Source of the DNA: Sycobia sp. Sy_11
Taxonomy: Eukaryota; Arthropoda; Insecta; Hymenoptera; Epichrysomallidae
DNA length: 64,000 bases
Direction of reading: 5' to 3'
NCBI GenBank assembly: GCA_018907035.1
Contig: JACCIC010000139.1
Coordinates: forward strand, 1,172,501 to 1,236,500
Below the pieces are notes generated by a model. That model was given only the letters and a program-made list of their open reading frames with translations. It made no database searches and had not been told where the DNA came from. Positions 1 through 11,229 of the stretch are shown here, one piece after another; within the stretch, counting starts at the first letter, position 1, and every line of letters starts with the position of its first letter. The position numbers and the translations under genes are program-made.

Positions 1-400
1 TATTTAATCTTTCGCCATATTCCATGTGAAAGTTGAAAGAGAAACGAGAAATAATTAAAGCGACTTCACTTGTCAGAATAATACTTCCACGAGCTTTGAT
101 TTACGATTCCAGGATAGATAAAAGTAAAAAGATAAAAACTTCAGAAAAAGTTATACAGCGCAGATTCTATAAAATAATATTTTGACATATTAGTTTCTAA
201 GTTAACACCAGATTGGGTACTAAATGGGGGGGGGGGGCTCGAGAGAAGCTTTTTGACAGTTTCAATTTCCGGCGTCCTAATAATTACAATATTCTTGCAG
301 ATATTGGCCAAAGAGGCCTTTTGATCCTCACACAGACTTTCGAAAGTATGTAGGAAACTGAGAAAAGTGTAAAACAAGAAAGAAATCGCGGTCTCCGCCC
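1..400. other. AT-rich non-coding edge block
   Basis: AT-rich unique sequence with a run of 12 G at 226-237. A splice-acceptor-like string (pyrimidine-rich, ending TTGCAG) ends at 300 on the + strand, but every frame after it closes within about 20 codons. I see no gene. Confidence 0.6.
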
Positions 401-900
401 CTCGATCTGACCGAGGCGGCCAAATCGCGGAATATTCGCCTCTCCGGGCCCAATGCTTTTCCCCGTGTCGTCGTGGCGAGGACTCGAAGCGACGGGGCGA
501 TAAAACTCCCGGGACCGTACGTCGCGCCGAGCTCGTCGACTCTGTGATGCACCGAAGGACGACCGCGAGTGAGAGAGAGAGAGAGAGCGAGAGAGATAGA
601 GAGACAGGCGGACAGAGAGGAGTGTCCCGCGAGATTCCAACCGTGCGCGGCAGCCGGAGAGCGAAACGATACCACCTCCCGTGGGATTCGATAAGCCTAG
701 GCTAAAAAGTCGCGACCCCCCGCCCCCTCCCGCACGCGCCCATCATGGGCCGCGCGACGCCCGCGGGAGAGCCGCAACGGTTCCGCCTGCATGTTCCATA
801 TGTATAGGAGTAGTAGCAGCGGCAGCAGCAGCTGCGCGCTCCCGCGCACCTATATCCTTTCTAATAATTATATATATGTATACGTATATGCATATATGTG

Positions 901-906
<6 letters not shown>

Positions 907-946
<40 letters not shown>
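907..946. repeat. (TA)n microsatellite, 40 bp
   Basis: The TA run is pure from 907 and preceded from about 869 by TATA/TGTA variants. It yields spurious Ile-Tyr peptides on both strands. Confidence 0.95.
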
Positions 947-948
<2 letters not shown>

Positions 949-1155
949 CACACACATAGGTATTTCTGTTAAATTCGCTGAAAAGCCGACGGCTGCGGGG
1001 CGTTGTTAAACCACCCCCTCCCTTCCCACATCACGATGCGGGCAGCGCGGCTCTCTTTCTTTCATTCTTTCTTTCGCTCTTTCGCTCTTTCTTCCAAGCC
1101 TTCGTGCCGGCGCTTTGGCTCCAGGGAAATGTTCGAACGCGCGTTACTTTCAAAA

Positions 1156-1207
1156 GGGCGGGCTGGGGTGGTGGTGGTGGTGGTGGTGTTGGGGGAGGGG
1201 GGGGGGC
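1156..1207 (+). repeat. (GGT)n plus poly-G tract, G-quadruplex-prone
   Basis: About seven GGT units are followed by G5-A-G10 on the + strand. Many separate G runs of two or more in 50 bases match the general G-quadruplex pattern. Function is unknown. Confidence 0.8.
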
Positions 1208-1559
1208 GAGAGATTGAACGCAGCTGCGATCTCCGCTCGGGGAAAATGTATTTCAAGCCGATCTCTTCTCCATCGTTTCGCGAAAGTCGAAAAAGCTGCC
1301 CGCGCGATCGCGATACGATAATACCTGCGCCTCTCTCCCCGCCCCCTCCCGCCCCGTGAGCCTCGCGGCTGCGTCCGAGGCGTCTCTCTCGTCGTTACTC
1401 CGAAACAATAAAATATACCTTTCGCTTTCCTTTTTTTTTTTTTTTTTTTTGAACTCCGCTCCGCAGCTTCGTCGCGTTTTACAGCTCGGCGACGTCCGCT
1501 ATCTTGGCGCGAATCGATTGTCGCGCTATTACGACGCGGACTCGGTACGCTAACCTGCT

Positions 1560-3020
1560 CTGTCTGTGAAATTAAGAGGACCAACGAGAGAGATAGAATG
1601 TGGATAAGGATGTAAATTTATTCGTAACGGAGTATATGAAATATAACAATACGATATAAATGCAAATGTTTTATACGATGTGAATACAATACGGCGCATA
1701 TGTGCGTATTGGCCGTGCGGGACACGTAGTGCAAAAACACAATGATCTATCGTCAATTAAATAAAATGAAAGTAATATACCGTGGCAGCTAATCACGGTA
1801 AATCAATCTCAAGACTCTATATCACGGCCAATTATAAGGGGGGCATAAATATCGAAGGAAATATAAAATAAACTAATGAACGACGAATTTTATTTCGTTC
1901 GAGAAGTTGAAAAAATGGAAATTCAGCCATTTCTTCGAAAAAAACTTCACTCATGAATAAAATGTGAAATCTAGATAGAGGACCACGTCAAATAAGTCTA
2001 AGTAAAGCTGAATTGGAATTAGTGATTAGATTGAAATCAGCGGAAAAAGACTCCCATGGATAATAAAGATTGATGTTTTCACTACTAAAGCAGTGGAGTT
2101 TCCACCTTTTACGCTGTATAATTTCAATGTACACCGCGCAAATGCTTTCACTGATTTAGTAGTGAAAAGTTTCCTGTTTTTATTCCGTTGAGCTAAATTA
2201 TTGGTCCAAATTTAGAGAGTAGAGAACGAGTTGAATTGACTTTTCGAAGGCATACTTTTACACCGCATTTTTAAATCGATTCGCTAAAATCACATCACTG
2301 GAATTGCTACTTAATTTAATCAGTGACTTTGATTTTCAGCGTGAAAGTTTTTTACCACTATGTCGATCGGTTATTTTTCTAGATACAGGTCTTCATCGAT
2401 GCGTAAGGCAAGTTCGATGGTCTGAATTTTCCGCAATTTGGAGATGATCGATTTCAATTAATCAATAATCTATACTATAAGAACTCGGCGAGGCTGAAGC
2501 CCACTAATTAATCAAGTAATTCTATAATGATTTTTAGTGGTTCACTATGCAATAATGCATATATTCGGTCGTTTCTTCCGACCTAGCGCTACTAGGAAAT
2601 TTTTGCATCGAGAAAAATCAACTTCTTATGCTCCAATCCCGGTATTTATGAAAGGAAACTCTTTCTTCTTTATTAGCTTTCCCACGCAACATTTCCGTGT
2701 GCATGTAACGAAAAGAGACGATTCAGATACTCCGGATTACGCAGATTGCACGCGATTTCCCATAACGGTATACCGTCGTAAAAATTCGATGATCAGTGCA
2801 TGCATAATTAGCGTACTGGTGCAGTATAACCTAGGGGAACAACTTCTTAGAGTCTTTGGATACCAGGGAATTTTCCGATATTAATAGTACAACGAAAATT
2901 ATATATGTCTGCATTCTTATATACCATATATATTTATGCATCCAGATATATAACCACTGACTGTATTCCGCGACGAAATCAAAATTGTTTCGGTTATCGA
3001 ATACAGATAGAGAATCGTCC
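1560..3020. other. AT-rich unique block
   Basis: Mostly unique AT-rich DNA. It contains a + strand open frame of about 115 codons at 2537-2884 with mixed, non-repetitive composition but no recognisable motif. A frame of this length is expected by chance several times in 64 kb of six-frame AT-rich DNA. I see no supported gene. Confidence 0.6.
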
Positions 3021-3029
3021 AGCTTTCCG

Positions 3030-3052
<23 letters not shown>
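3030..3052. repeat. (TA)n microsatellite, 23 bp
   Basis: Short pure TA run that merges directly into the CA-type minisatellite at 3053. Confidence 0.9.
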
Positions 3053-3060
<8 letters not shown>

Positions 3061-3098
3061 TACATATATCCACACACATACATATATCCACACACATA
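3053..3098. repeat. 18-bp minisatellite, about 2.6 copies
   Basis: The unit CACACACATACATATATC is present twice exactly (3053-3070 and 3071-3088), followed by a partial third copy. It is a higher-order repeat built from CA and TA dinucleotides next to a TA tract. Confidence 0.9.
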
Positions 3099-3099
3099 G

Positions 3100-3333
3100 G
3101 AAACTACTTGCATATAGTCCTCCCCCCTCCGGCACTGGATCGTCCCAATTGCGAGAATATTGGTTTTCCCGCGGAGAAATAATTATGCTCGAGAGCCCGT
3201 CGCGTAATTGAATCCCCAGCGCGTAACCCGCCCGGAATGCCGGACATCAAAGCAACGGCGGCGGACGTCCCGGAGCGCTATCCGTGGTCACCCGGGTCCC
3301 AATCCCCCCTTCCTCATCTCCATCAACGACTGT

Positions 3334-3368
<35 letters not shown>

Positions 3369-3720
3369 GGGAGCGCCAAGTTTTCCACAGACGTCTGGAA
3401 GCGACCGAGGGAAACAAACCGCGCGGGGGTAAACAGCGAACTTGGCCGCGCTGGGTGGGAGCGCAGGAGCGGGGAACGAGGGAAGCGCGTGCAGCCGGCG
3501 ATCCCCGGGGCCCTCATTCCCGGGCAGAGCCGCGTCCACGGGGGCGAGTCGCGTTGAATATTCCTCGCGCGCGCGGACAGCGATGCGCCCCGCGCGGAAA
3601 AGTCGCGCGGGTCGCTGTCGTTGGCCCGATAAGCCGGTTTGGCTGGCCCCGCCTTAAAGGAACTGCGTGAGAAGATATAATGTGGTCTACGTGGCGCATG
3701 CGGGAGAGGCAAAGGGTTCA
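3100..3720. other. CpG-rich non-coding block
   Basis: CpG-dense DNA, open on both strands over much of 3390-3660. Overlapping stop-free frames on opposite strands are expected at this composition and do not indicate coding. I see no gene. Confidence 0.6.
3336..3365. repeat. (TA)n microsatellite, 30 bp
   Basis: Pure TA run embedded in a CpG-rich block. Confidence 0.95.
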
Positions 3721-4560
3721 ATACGTACATGATAAAAGCGCCGATACTTGATTTTCTTATTAAAGAGTTATATAGGATCATGTAAATTAGGCGGAAAGTA
3801 GTTTTCAAATTAAAATCATTTGCAAACGTTTAGAAATCATCTTTAGGGGTTTCATCGTTATATAACCTCGATCTACCTTATGCTGATACAAAATCTTTTT
3901 GTGTCAAAACGAAAGATTGAATCATTGAATCTCGCACGTGTCTTAAACTTTAATTTATTAAAGTTAATTAACAAAAATATTCAATTACTATCTATTTTTT
4001 ATATTTAATGCATTACAAACTCACACGAGAGCCAGTCAGTACATGAAGTGAGGCACGAAGATGCCGTATAAAATCAGTAGTATTGCAAGTTTTAAGAAAA
4101 GATATAACCTTGAAAATTTTCAAGGATCTCAAATTTTACTTACGTTGATATACAGTATGTGTAAGTCAGTTTTAGGTACAATGATAAAAACAAATAATCG
4201 TGTGCAATCTTGATCGTGTCCAACGTTCACCTATAAGTCGTAATGAGCTTTTCTTTCGAAAGTTATTTGTCATTTAATCAATTTATGCGTGGACTAACCG
4301 CTAGATGTCTACAATAGCAAGCCGTACCACGCGAATGGCCAAATCTGAATTTGGAATATCTATATATAGCCCTATTAATGAGTCCGCGGACGGTCTCGGG
4401 ATGAAATGCGTCCTTTTTTCCTGATAGATATTGAAGCCCGATTACCTAAACGCACGTATTTCGTGATTCGATTATTTAACGCAGATACGTCGCTCTAAAT
4501 CTTGTTCATTCAGCATCCTGCTATGTAGCGCTATCCTGATGAAAATTTCAGTACTGATCA
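3720..4560. other. AT-rich unique block
   Basis: AT-rich DNA with no long open frame and no long microsatellite. I see nothing specific. A weak acceptor-like AAATTTCAG lies near 4550, just before a 75-codon ATG frame (4570-4797) that runs into poly-G low complexity. Confidence 0.6.
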
Positions 4561-5270
4561 GAATTTTCAATGGCGATCCCAGCCTATACCTATCCCCGAC
4601 CTTTCCCCAAGTACACGGTGCATCGGCAAACGGCTAGGCCGCGCTTCGGTTTTGTCGATCGGGTGGGATGGGAGGGGGGGGGGCGATCGTGTACTCACGC
4701 CTCGCGACTACGCGTAAGCTGGGCGCGCGTCGCTCGATTGTCGAGCGCACGCGACATCCGGCCCGTTCCGCGCCGCCGGCGCTTTCTTCCACGGTAGGGA
4801 GGGGCGGGGGGCGGTAATGCCACTGGTTTCGCGGCCTCCTCCCCCGCCACCCTTACTCTGCCCACCCTTCAGCGGCCCGCCGATGCGCACGTCCGAACCC
4901 GCGCGCGCACGCGTGTGCAACGAGGCGCGCGGGCGCATAGAAAATTCACGAGGGGCTCGGACCTCTGCGCCTACAGGACCAGCGCTTTATTCCATTATTA
5001 ATCCGACAGCGAGCTGGAGTGGATTTCTCGGTAAATTCCGCGCGTGTCAGAGGAGGGCCGTTGCGACGCGTTGTCGGCGGCTTATGCGTTTTCCACGAAA
5101 AGCCGCGGGGACAGAATGGAGGCGGCGTCTTTTCTTGTTTGTATAGAAATGGACGCGATGGACGCGGTACCGTCCGAGGGGGGGGGGTAGGCGAGTCGCT
5201 CCTCATTCACGATTGCCATTATTATTTGGCCTCTCTCTCTCTCTATCTCTCTCTCTCTCTCTCTCTATGT
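4560..5270. other. CpG-rich block with G/C runs
   Basis: The first 35 codons of an ATG-started + strand frame at 4570-4797 look like ordinary protein (rich in Tyr, Pro, Phe and Arg) before it enters a G9 run. I do not recognise it and weight it low. The rest is CpG-rich low complexity. Confidence 0.5.
5230..5266. repeat. (CT)n microsatellite, 37 bp
   Basis: CT run with one A interruption, at the junction between a CpG-rich block and an AT-rich block. Confidence 0.95.
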
Positions 5271-6200
5271 ATCAAAAGTATGAATATACAGATGACTGAA
5301 TGTAATGATAAATTGTTGGAAGATTAAACTAGATGGATTTTCTCGCTTTCTTTGAATGTTCTTTGAAAGAAATTTTCTTATTCTCATAAGATATAGATAT
5401 AAATGTTCCTTATCTGTATTAAAATGATCAACGCTTATCGTACAATAATTATATTATACTGAACTGTTATTAATTTGCTGCAATTTCTATAAACTGTATA
5501 AATACTCGCAGATATTTGCAACAAGTTTATTTCCAAAGTTGGAAAACTATTGTTTGCACATTTCATTATAACCTCCCACTCCCTTCTCTCTCTACTTCGT
5601 CCTCTCTTTGTCATATACAATTGAAAACTCCACTAAACTGCATAGAATAGAAGTTTGAATGTTCTCTGTGTGTTTTTGTTAAAGCTAAGTGCACTTCTCG
5701 AAGATAATGAAACAAAATTCTTTGTTAGTATTTTCATGGCTTAAGACTCTGCTGTGAGTATTGTTCGTCAAAAATGATTAAATTTAATAAAATATTAATA
5801 ATGATGATATAAAACGTTTTATTCACTATTGTTCTTACTTATTTAATAATGTTTTTAAACTTTTTTGTGATACTATATTAGTAAATAACGCAATTTAGAG
5901 TCAAAAAATTCGAACAAATTTTTTATTCATACACAGGAGAAATAAAAATAGATACAGTAGATTAAATATTAATAGCTATTGTATATTTTTTTGAAAATTT
6001 GAAACAATTTTTGAACTTTAAACTAAATGAGTTTAATAGTATGTAGAATAATCATTTACCAATTTATTCAGCCTTTAATCCTTTACCGAGTTAACAGTGT
6101 TTACGTCGACATTACAGTGACCGTTACAAATTGAACTTTACGAATATCGCAGCAATCAATAAAAAAAATCCCCCCTCCCTTACTACACAAATTGAATTTC
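5270..6200. other. AT-rich unique block
   Basis: Strongly AT-rich DNA without microsatellites longer than 20 bp and without a convincing open frame. I see nothing specific. Confidence 0.6.
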
Positions 6201-6523
6201 TGCCAAGTTTTTTATACGACCGAAGAAGACTGCCTGGCTGGCGCTCGTCGCCGGGATCGGTGAAGGGAGGGAAAGGGGGGAGGGGCCGTCACTCCGCGGG
6301 CTCAAGTGTCAGCTGCGTCATTGCTTTTTATTATACGAGCCGCTCTGTAGCGGGGCTGAGGGGAAAAAGATTGAAATTCCGGGCCTCCTTCGACGTATGC
6401 CGCCGAAGCCGGAGGCGCCGATCGCTAATGCCCTCCCCTAAATCAACGTCGACGCGAGCGCCCCCTCCCGTGACCTTAGAGCGCGACACTGTTATCCACG
6501 GGCTGCGAGATAATAAAAACTCT

Positions 6524-6526
<3 letters not shown>

Positions 6527-6558
<32 letters not shown>
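6527..6558. repeat. (AT)n microsatellite, 32 bp
   Basis: Pure AT run in CpG-rich surroundings. Confidence 0.95.
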
Positions 6559-6560
<2 letters not shown>

Positions 6561-6828
6561 TCGGAACCAGAGAAAAGCAGAGGCATGGGAACCGCATATA
6601 TATAGAAGCCAGTTGCGCGTACAGGAACTAGCGTTGGGCTCTCGTTCTCTCTTATTCTCTCCCTCTCGCGCCCTCTCTCTCTCTCTCTCTTTCCCTCTAT
6701 CCCAGGAGCATCGGGGAAAATTCAGAACCTCCAGGGGAATCCCCGCGGCTAATCGTCTCCAGCGCTCGGTCGCACAGCGCGCAGCGTATCTCTCGATGGG
6801 GTGCGCGCGGATTCCCAAAGTGTGTGCG

Positions 6829-6855
<27 letters not shown>
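6829..6855. repeat. (TA)n microsatellite, 27 bp
   Basis: Pure TA run flanked on both sides by GTGCG/GCGCG alternating purine-pyrimidine sequence. Confidence 0.95.
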
Positions 6856-6861
<6 letters not shown>

Positions 6862-7383
6862 GGCAGAGGGACCCCCATTCGTCCCCGTCAGGGGGATGGA
6901 GGACTCGTTCGCGAATCCTTAACCCCCTCCCTCCCCGGCCGGTCCCATCTTCGGGCGCTCGCGTGACTGCGCGCGGCGCGCGTCGGTCGGCCCGACGGCC
7001 GGAGCGCCGCCACAGCGCGGCGCAGCTTTAATGGTCCTCCGAGGAAATTTGCGACGAGGCGCGCGGGGGGGGCGACGAGGTGGCCGATCTCGCTGTATAA
7101 TGGCCCCGTAATCCCCCCCCCCTCGCCCCTCCGCCACCGCCCGTCCCCGTAACCCCGCGGTAATGCGGACACTCGAGCGATTCGATTTATATACCTGTAA
7201 CGCGCGCGTGCCTCGGGCTCCCGGATGGAATACGCGTATAGCCGACGAACGAACGCGGGGCGGCCTGCCGGGACGGTTTAAAATTGCCGTGCGGGGGATG
7301 TTCGCTCTGTCTCACTATCCTTCCCTCCCCCGTCTCTGTCTCTCTCACGGCATGAATTTGCGCGGGGGCTTTATTAGTTCCGA

Positions 7384-7386
<3 letters not shown>

Positions 7387-7428
<42 letters not shown>
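7387..7428. repeat. (TA)n microsatellite, 42 bp
   Basis: Pure TA run sitting at the switch from CpG-rich to AT-rich sequence. Confidence 0.95.
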
Positions 7429-7429
<1 letters not shown>

Positions 7430-8620
7430 CTGAAAACTAAATTTTAATTAGAATTCTGCCATTCTCTCGCTCTTATTGTTATTCATGGACAATAGGTTTA
7501 ATAATGGTCAAAATGGGAAATCAAATTTTTACTCTGAAACATCCGTTGGGCGAAACTTAATCAGACTCTGTGTATTATTTCTTATTTATTAACCTTATAA
7601 AATTTATTCAAAAATTGCATCGCGAGAGCTCCGAATATTTACGGAAATACTATCCGTGGATTTATTGCACGTCTGTTACTACTTTTTTCCAAAAATACCA
7701 AATCTAATCGCATGTAGTGCTCTGAGGAACGTTCACCTTTATAGACCAAAATTCCTGCTCTCCATGATAAAATGTAAAAAGTGGGGGATATCTTACGAAT
7801 ATCTTCTTTCATTGAATAATATGGAAATAACAATTATATCATTATTATTTTAACTAATGTATATATAAAAAAGATCATTGTCACTTGCCCATCGACAAGG
7901 ATCTTCGATCAAGTGCGCACGACCGAACTATTGTCTTGTATCGATTATTCTCAACGGTCCCAATCACTTATCCTCATTTTATTGCACGAAACGCGGAGGC
8001 CTTCGATAATGCCCGCTCTCCCCTCCACATAAGCGTTGGCGCAACGGGAAGAAAGGAAGGGTTTGCCAAGAATCGTCTTGGAGGCCTTGTGGGAACCAAA
8101 GCGGCGCCTTTAAATTTTAATTAAACGACGTCGCTCGTCCGTCGTTCGAGGGAGCCAAGGAGCGCGAGTGAGTGTGGGTGAGAGAGGACGGGGGGGGGCT
8201 CCGCGGGTTAACGGCTCGTCTTGATGCGGAGCGGGCCGGGGCGTTCGCAATGAATAACTTTGGCGAAATGCGCCTTACCTCCAACATAGATATATGCACT
8301 ACCGGTATATATCTCGTCTCTCTCTCTCTCTCTCCCCGCGTCTGTCTGGGGGTAAAGTTTGAGGTGCCGCGGCGCTCTCGCCTTCTCCCGGCCTCCAGCA
8401 TCCGCGGCCCGACAGCCCTTCAACGCGGTCTTCAACGTCGTCGGCCCGCGACTCATTGAATTAAACTCCGTCGCCTCCGCGAATTCTGCCCCGCGCAGCG
8501 AAGTCTGACTTCGTGCGTCGGGCGCATGGGGGATGGACTGCGGATAGAAGTCGATTATTACATATATACGTATATACATACGGGCATGCATACATACATA
8601 TATGCGCGCGTACGCGGTCT
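7430..8620. other. AT-rich then CpG-rich non-coding
   Basis: AT-rich to about 8000, then increasingly CpG-rich with a short CT tract near 8314-8332. Frames of 60-127 codons overlap on opposite strands and match nothing I know. I see no gene. Confidence 0.55.
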
Positions 8621-9988
8621 AGAGCTGTATTCGAAAGATTCCGATCGACTGAATCGGCCGACTGGATCTGGGTTTAAACCATTTTTCCCAATTGGGTAGC
8701 TCATAGCAATCAACGAGATTCTTTAGATACTTCGTAGGTAAATAATATTTTATAATTTGCCCAATGACCTGGATTTTCGCGGTGAAAAGTTTATTTTTCA
8801 CGCTCGATTACTTATCTAGTTATTGGACTAAATCAATACGTAATATCGTCAACACGTGTATCGTCCGAGACACCTGTAAATCTCGCAAGTATTTACATCT
8901 GTTACGATAAAATGAATATCGATCCGCTGTGAAAAAATGATGGCATTGTTACTAATAAATAAACTTCGCTATTTCGTATTTCGTAATCAGTAACAATTTC
9001 ACTTTGTCTCGGCAGTAGGACATCGTTTAGTGACATTTTTACTTATTTTAAATTTGATAAATACGACTTTGCTATGCTGGAGGTATACGCAGGTTGCGAT
9101 GAAAGGATGAAAGAATCTTCAAAAATAATGTACCGAATGAAAAGTAAATATCATCTAAATTTTTAATCGCTAAAGATGGCTGCGCTATTAAAAAGCAGTG
9201 TACTTTTTACTAGTAATTAATGATGAATGAATGGACTTAAATATTAACACTATATATAATTATAGTAAAGAATCTGTTAAATTCACGAAAAAATAGTAAA
9301 ACACGCCTGTTCCATAATTTCTTTCTAGTCCTAGACTTAATGCTTTGACAAAAGCCAACTCACTGAATCGAATAATCCTTCAGTGATAATTTCCAAGGAC
9401 ACTAATTATCAATTAATCATTCGCGGCACATTTGGTGGAACATAATTATAATAATTAATATAGTATAAGAAGTACTTGATGAAAATACATAGATGAACAG
9501 TTCCACGATTATTTATTTATTTACTGACAGCTGCGTCAACTTTTACTTCATTCCCCCGTGTAACGGGCCAAATGAGAAAAATGAGACACTCGTTCAATAA
9601 GTAATCGCTCTCGAATTCCCAGTGGCTAACTTTACACCATTTTAATCAGTGACTATACCAGTGGCGCATATGAATCGATTCATGCTCAAATGCAAGGTAG
9701 GTCGCTGCGTTGATTCAACGATTAGCGTGAATTTAAGATTAGCGTGGCGACCATAATAATCCGTACGAAAGTTGGAACTTTCAAGAGGTGTACGCTCATC
9801 GCCAGACATTAAAGAAGCGTAATATCGGCGCGAAAACGAGAATCGCGCTGCGGTGATAAAATTACAACTTTATTGATTTAATCCACGCGTGCGCGCATAA
9901 CGGACCCGCCGAAATTTCCGACTGCGCACGCTCTGTATAGATCTGTGCAGCATTGGGATTTTCCCGCACTCTACCCAGATACAGATAC

Positions 9989-9993
<5 letters not shown>

Positions 9994-10038
<45 letters not shown>
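9994..10038. repeat. (TA)n microsatellite, 45 bp
   Basis: Pure TA run, the first of a pair of similar length about 106 bp apart. Confidence 0.95.
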
Positions 10039-10040
<2 letters not shown>

Positions 10041-10141
10041 GTTATAATACTAAACGTAATATTGTCCGGCATAATTGAAACATTGTCATCATTTCCCCGA
10101 AAGCCATTTGCAATAAAGCGAGGAGATATAGGTCCACTAGC

Positions 10142-10144
<3 letters not shown>

Positions 10145-10186
<42 letters not shown>
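10145..10186. repeat. (TA)n microsatellite, 42 bp
   Basis: Pure TA run, the second of the pair. It could base-pair with the tract at 9994 or with itself. Confidence 0.95.
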
Positions 10187-10188
<2 letters not shown>

Positions 10189-10845
10189 GGTCGATCCGAA
10201 TTATTTCCACCCGGCTATTAAGCCGGTCTTTCTTTCTCGCCCCAAAACCGAGTCCCAAAATTAATCGCCGCCATGCGGCTGGTCGTTGGGAAATCGACAG
10301 CACGTCTATCTGTATAGAGTGGGTGTCATTTCGGTGGACCATATATATATAAGGCCGTGCCGAAGGGATTAATAAATAAATAGATATGTAGACGTATTTA
10401 TTAAAGTAAGGAGGTTTCAGACTCTGGGTCTTATAGAGTTTCAGCATTTGTATGGAATTTGATGATCCATATTAATAAATTATTAGAAACACATAACGCT
10501 GATGTAAATCTGTACTGAAATAAAGAAAAATAACGTAGAAAACGGAGCAATAAAGATTATTCAAACAACGAATGATGAAAAATAAGTTCTCCAATGGACG
10601 CGAGAATTTACAATTGAACGAAAAATATATATAGTATTAAGTTTGAATAGAGTAAGCAAATTTCGGGAAAATTCAAATAATTTATTCGGTCGAACATTGA
10701 GCAGTCTTAAGTTTTTGTCGATGTAACAGAAGAACATATGTTAAAAATCATTTTATTACTATTATTGAATTGATTATTAGTTGAAGATATTTTTGCTTCA
10801 TAGCTACAAATAACATTACAATGAAGTGTTTCTTAATATATTTGA

Positions 10846-11142
10846 TAATTTAGAACAGCTTTGAGTACTCGGTGGCGTTATACCTTTGCATTCCAACGAT
10901 CCAAGCTTCAGATTTCCACGCGAAAATTCGTCAATCCCAATAGAGTTCGTGATTCCTGTGGTATAGATTATTCCGGCAGGCGAGTATGCTTGGATTGCCA
11001 AAGAATGAAAATAGGCGTCTATACGTACCCTAAGAACTCACCAGATCTAGTTAGGGCGCCGGATGTAGTTAACTTGTCCATTCATCAGCTTCAACGATAT
11101 ATTAAATTTTTCCGCCAGCTCTTATGCAATTTAGCGTACTAG
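10846..11142. other. stop-poor unique island, possible old coding remnant
   Basis: A non-repetitive island of more balanced composition inside an AT-rich block. The + strand frame is open for about 99 codons after a TAA and has no obvious ATG at its front. It includes a Cys-Leu-Asp-Cys element and ends at TAG (11140-11142). The - strand is also open, from about 11030 down to 10816. I do not recognise either peptide. Frames this long arise by chance in a window of this size, so coding status is unproven. It could be a degraded element, an exon of an unknown gene or a conserved non-coding element. Confidence 0.15.
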
Positions 11143-11229
11143 CACACATAGCAGAGTCGAAGTCGAAAAAATTTCGCCGCAATGAGATAGTTATGGCATA
11201 TCGTACAGGCTCCCGATGACCCGCCAGAT

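Larger units (their letters stand above)
400..1560. other. CpG-rich non-coding block with simple repeats
   Basis: CpG-rich sequence holding an imperfect GA tract (568-604), a short CAG-type repeat (about 811-834), a (TA)n tract, a GGT/poly-G stretch and a 20-base T run (1431-1450). Open frames exist on both strands, but they are low-complexity translations of these repeats. I see no gene. Confidence 0.6.
6200..7430. other. CpG-rich block with three TA tracts
   Basis: CpG-rich DNA with C and G homopolymer runs, a short CT run near 6672-6690 and three TA tracts. Open frames of 70-170 codons on both strands all run through Ile-Tyr or Ser-Leu repeats. I see no gene. Confidence 0.6.

Noticed and set aside
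141..377. A 78-codon - strand frame and a + strand acceptor-like site ending at 300
   Set aside because: The frame crosses a run of 12 G and matches nothing. All + frames after the acceptor close within about 20 codons.
2537..2884. 115-codon + frame without repeats
   Set aside because: No motif, no splice-site support and no recognisable start context. The length is within chance expectation for the number of frames examined.
6131..6631. Frames of 70-166 codons containing long Ile-Tyr runs, here and at every TA tract
   Set aside because: They are translations of TA microsatellites. Both strands give the same pattern, and the flanks are low complexity.
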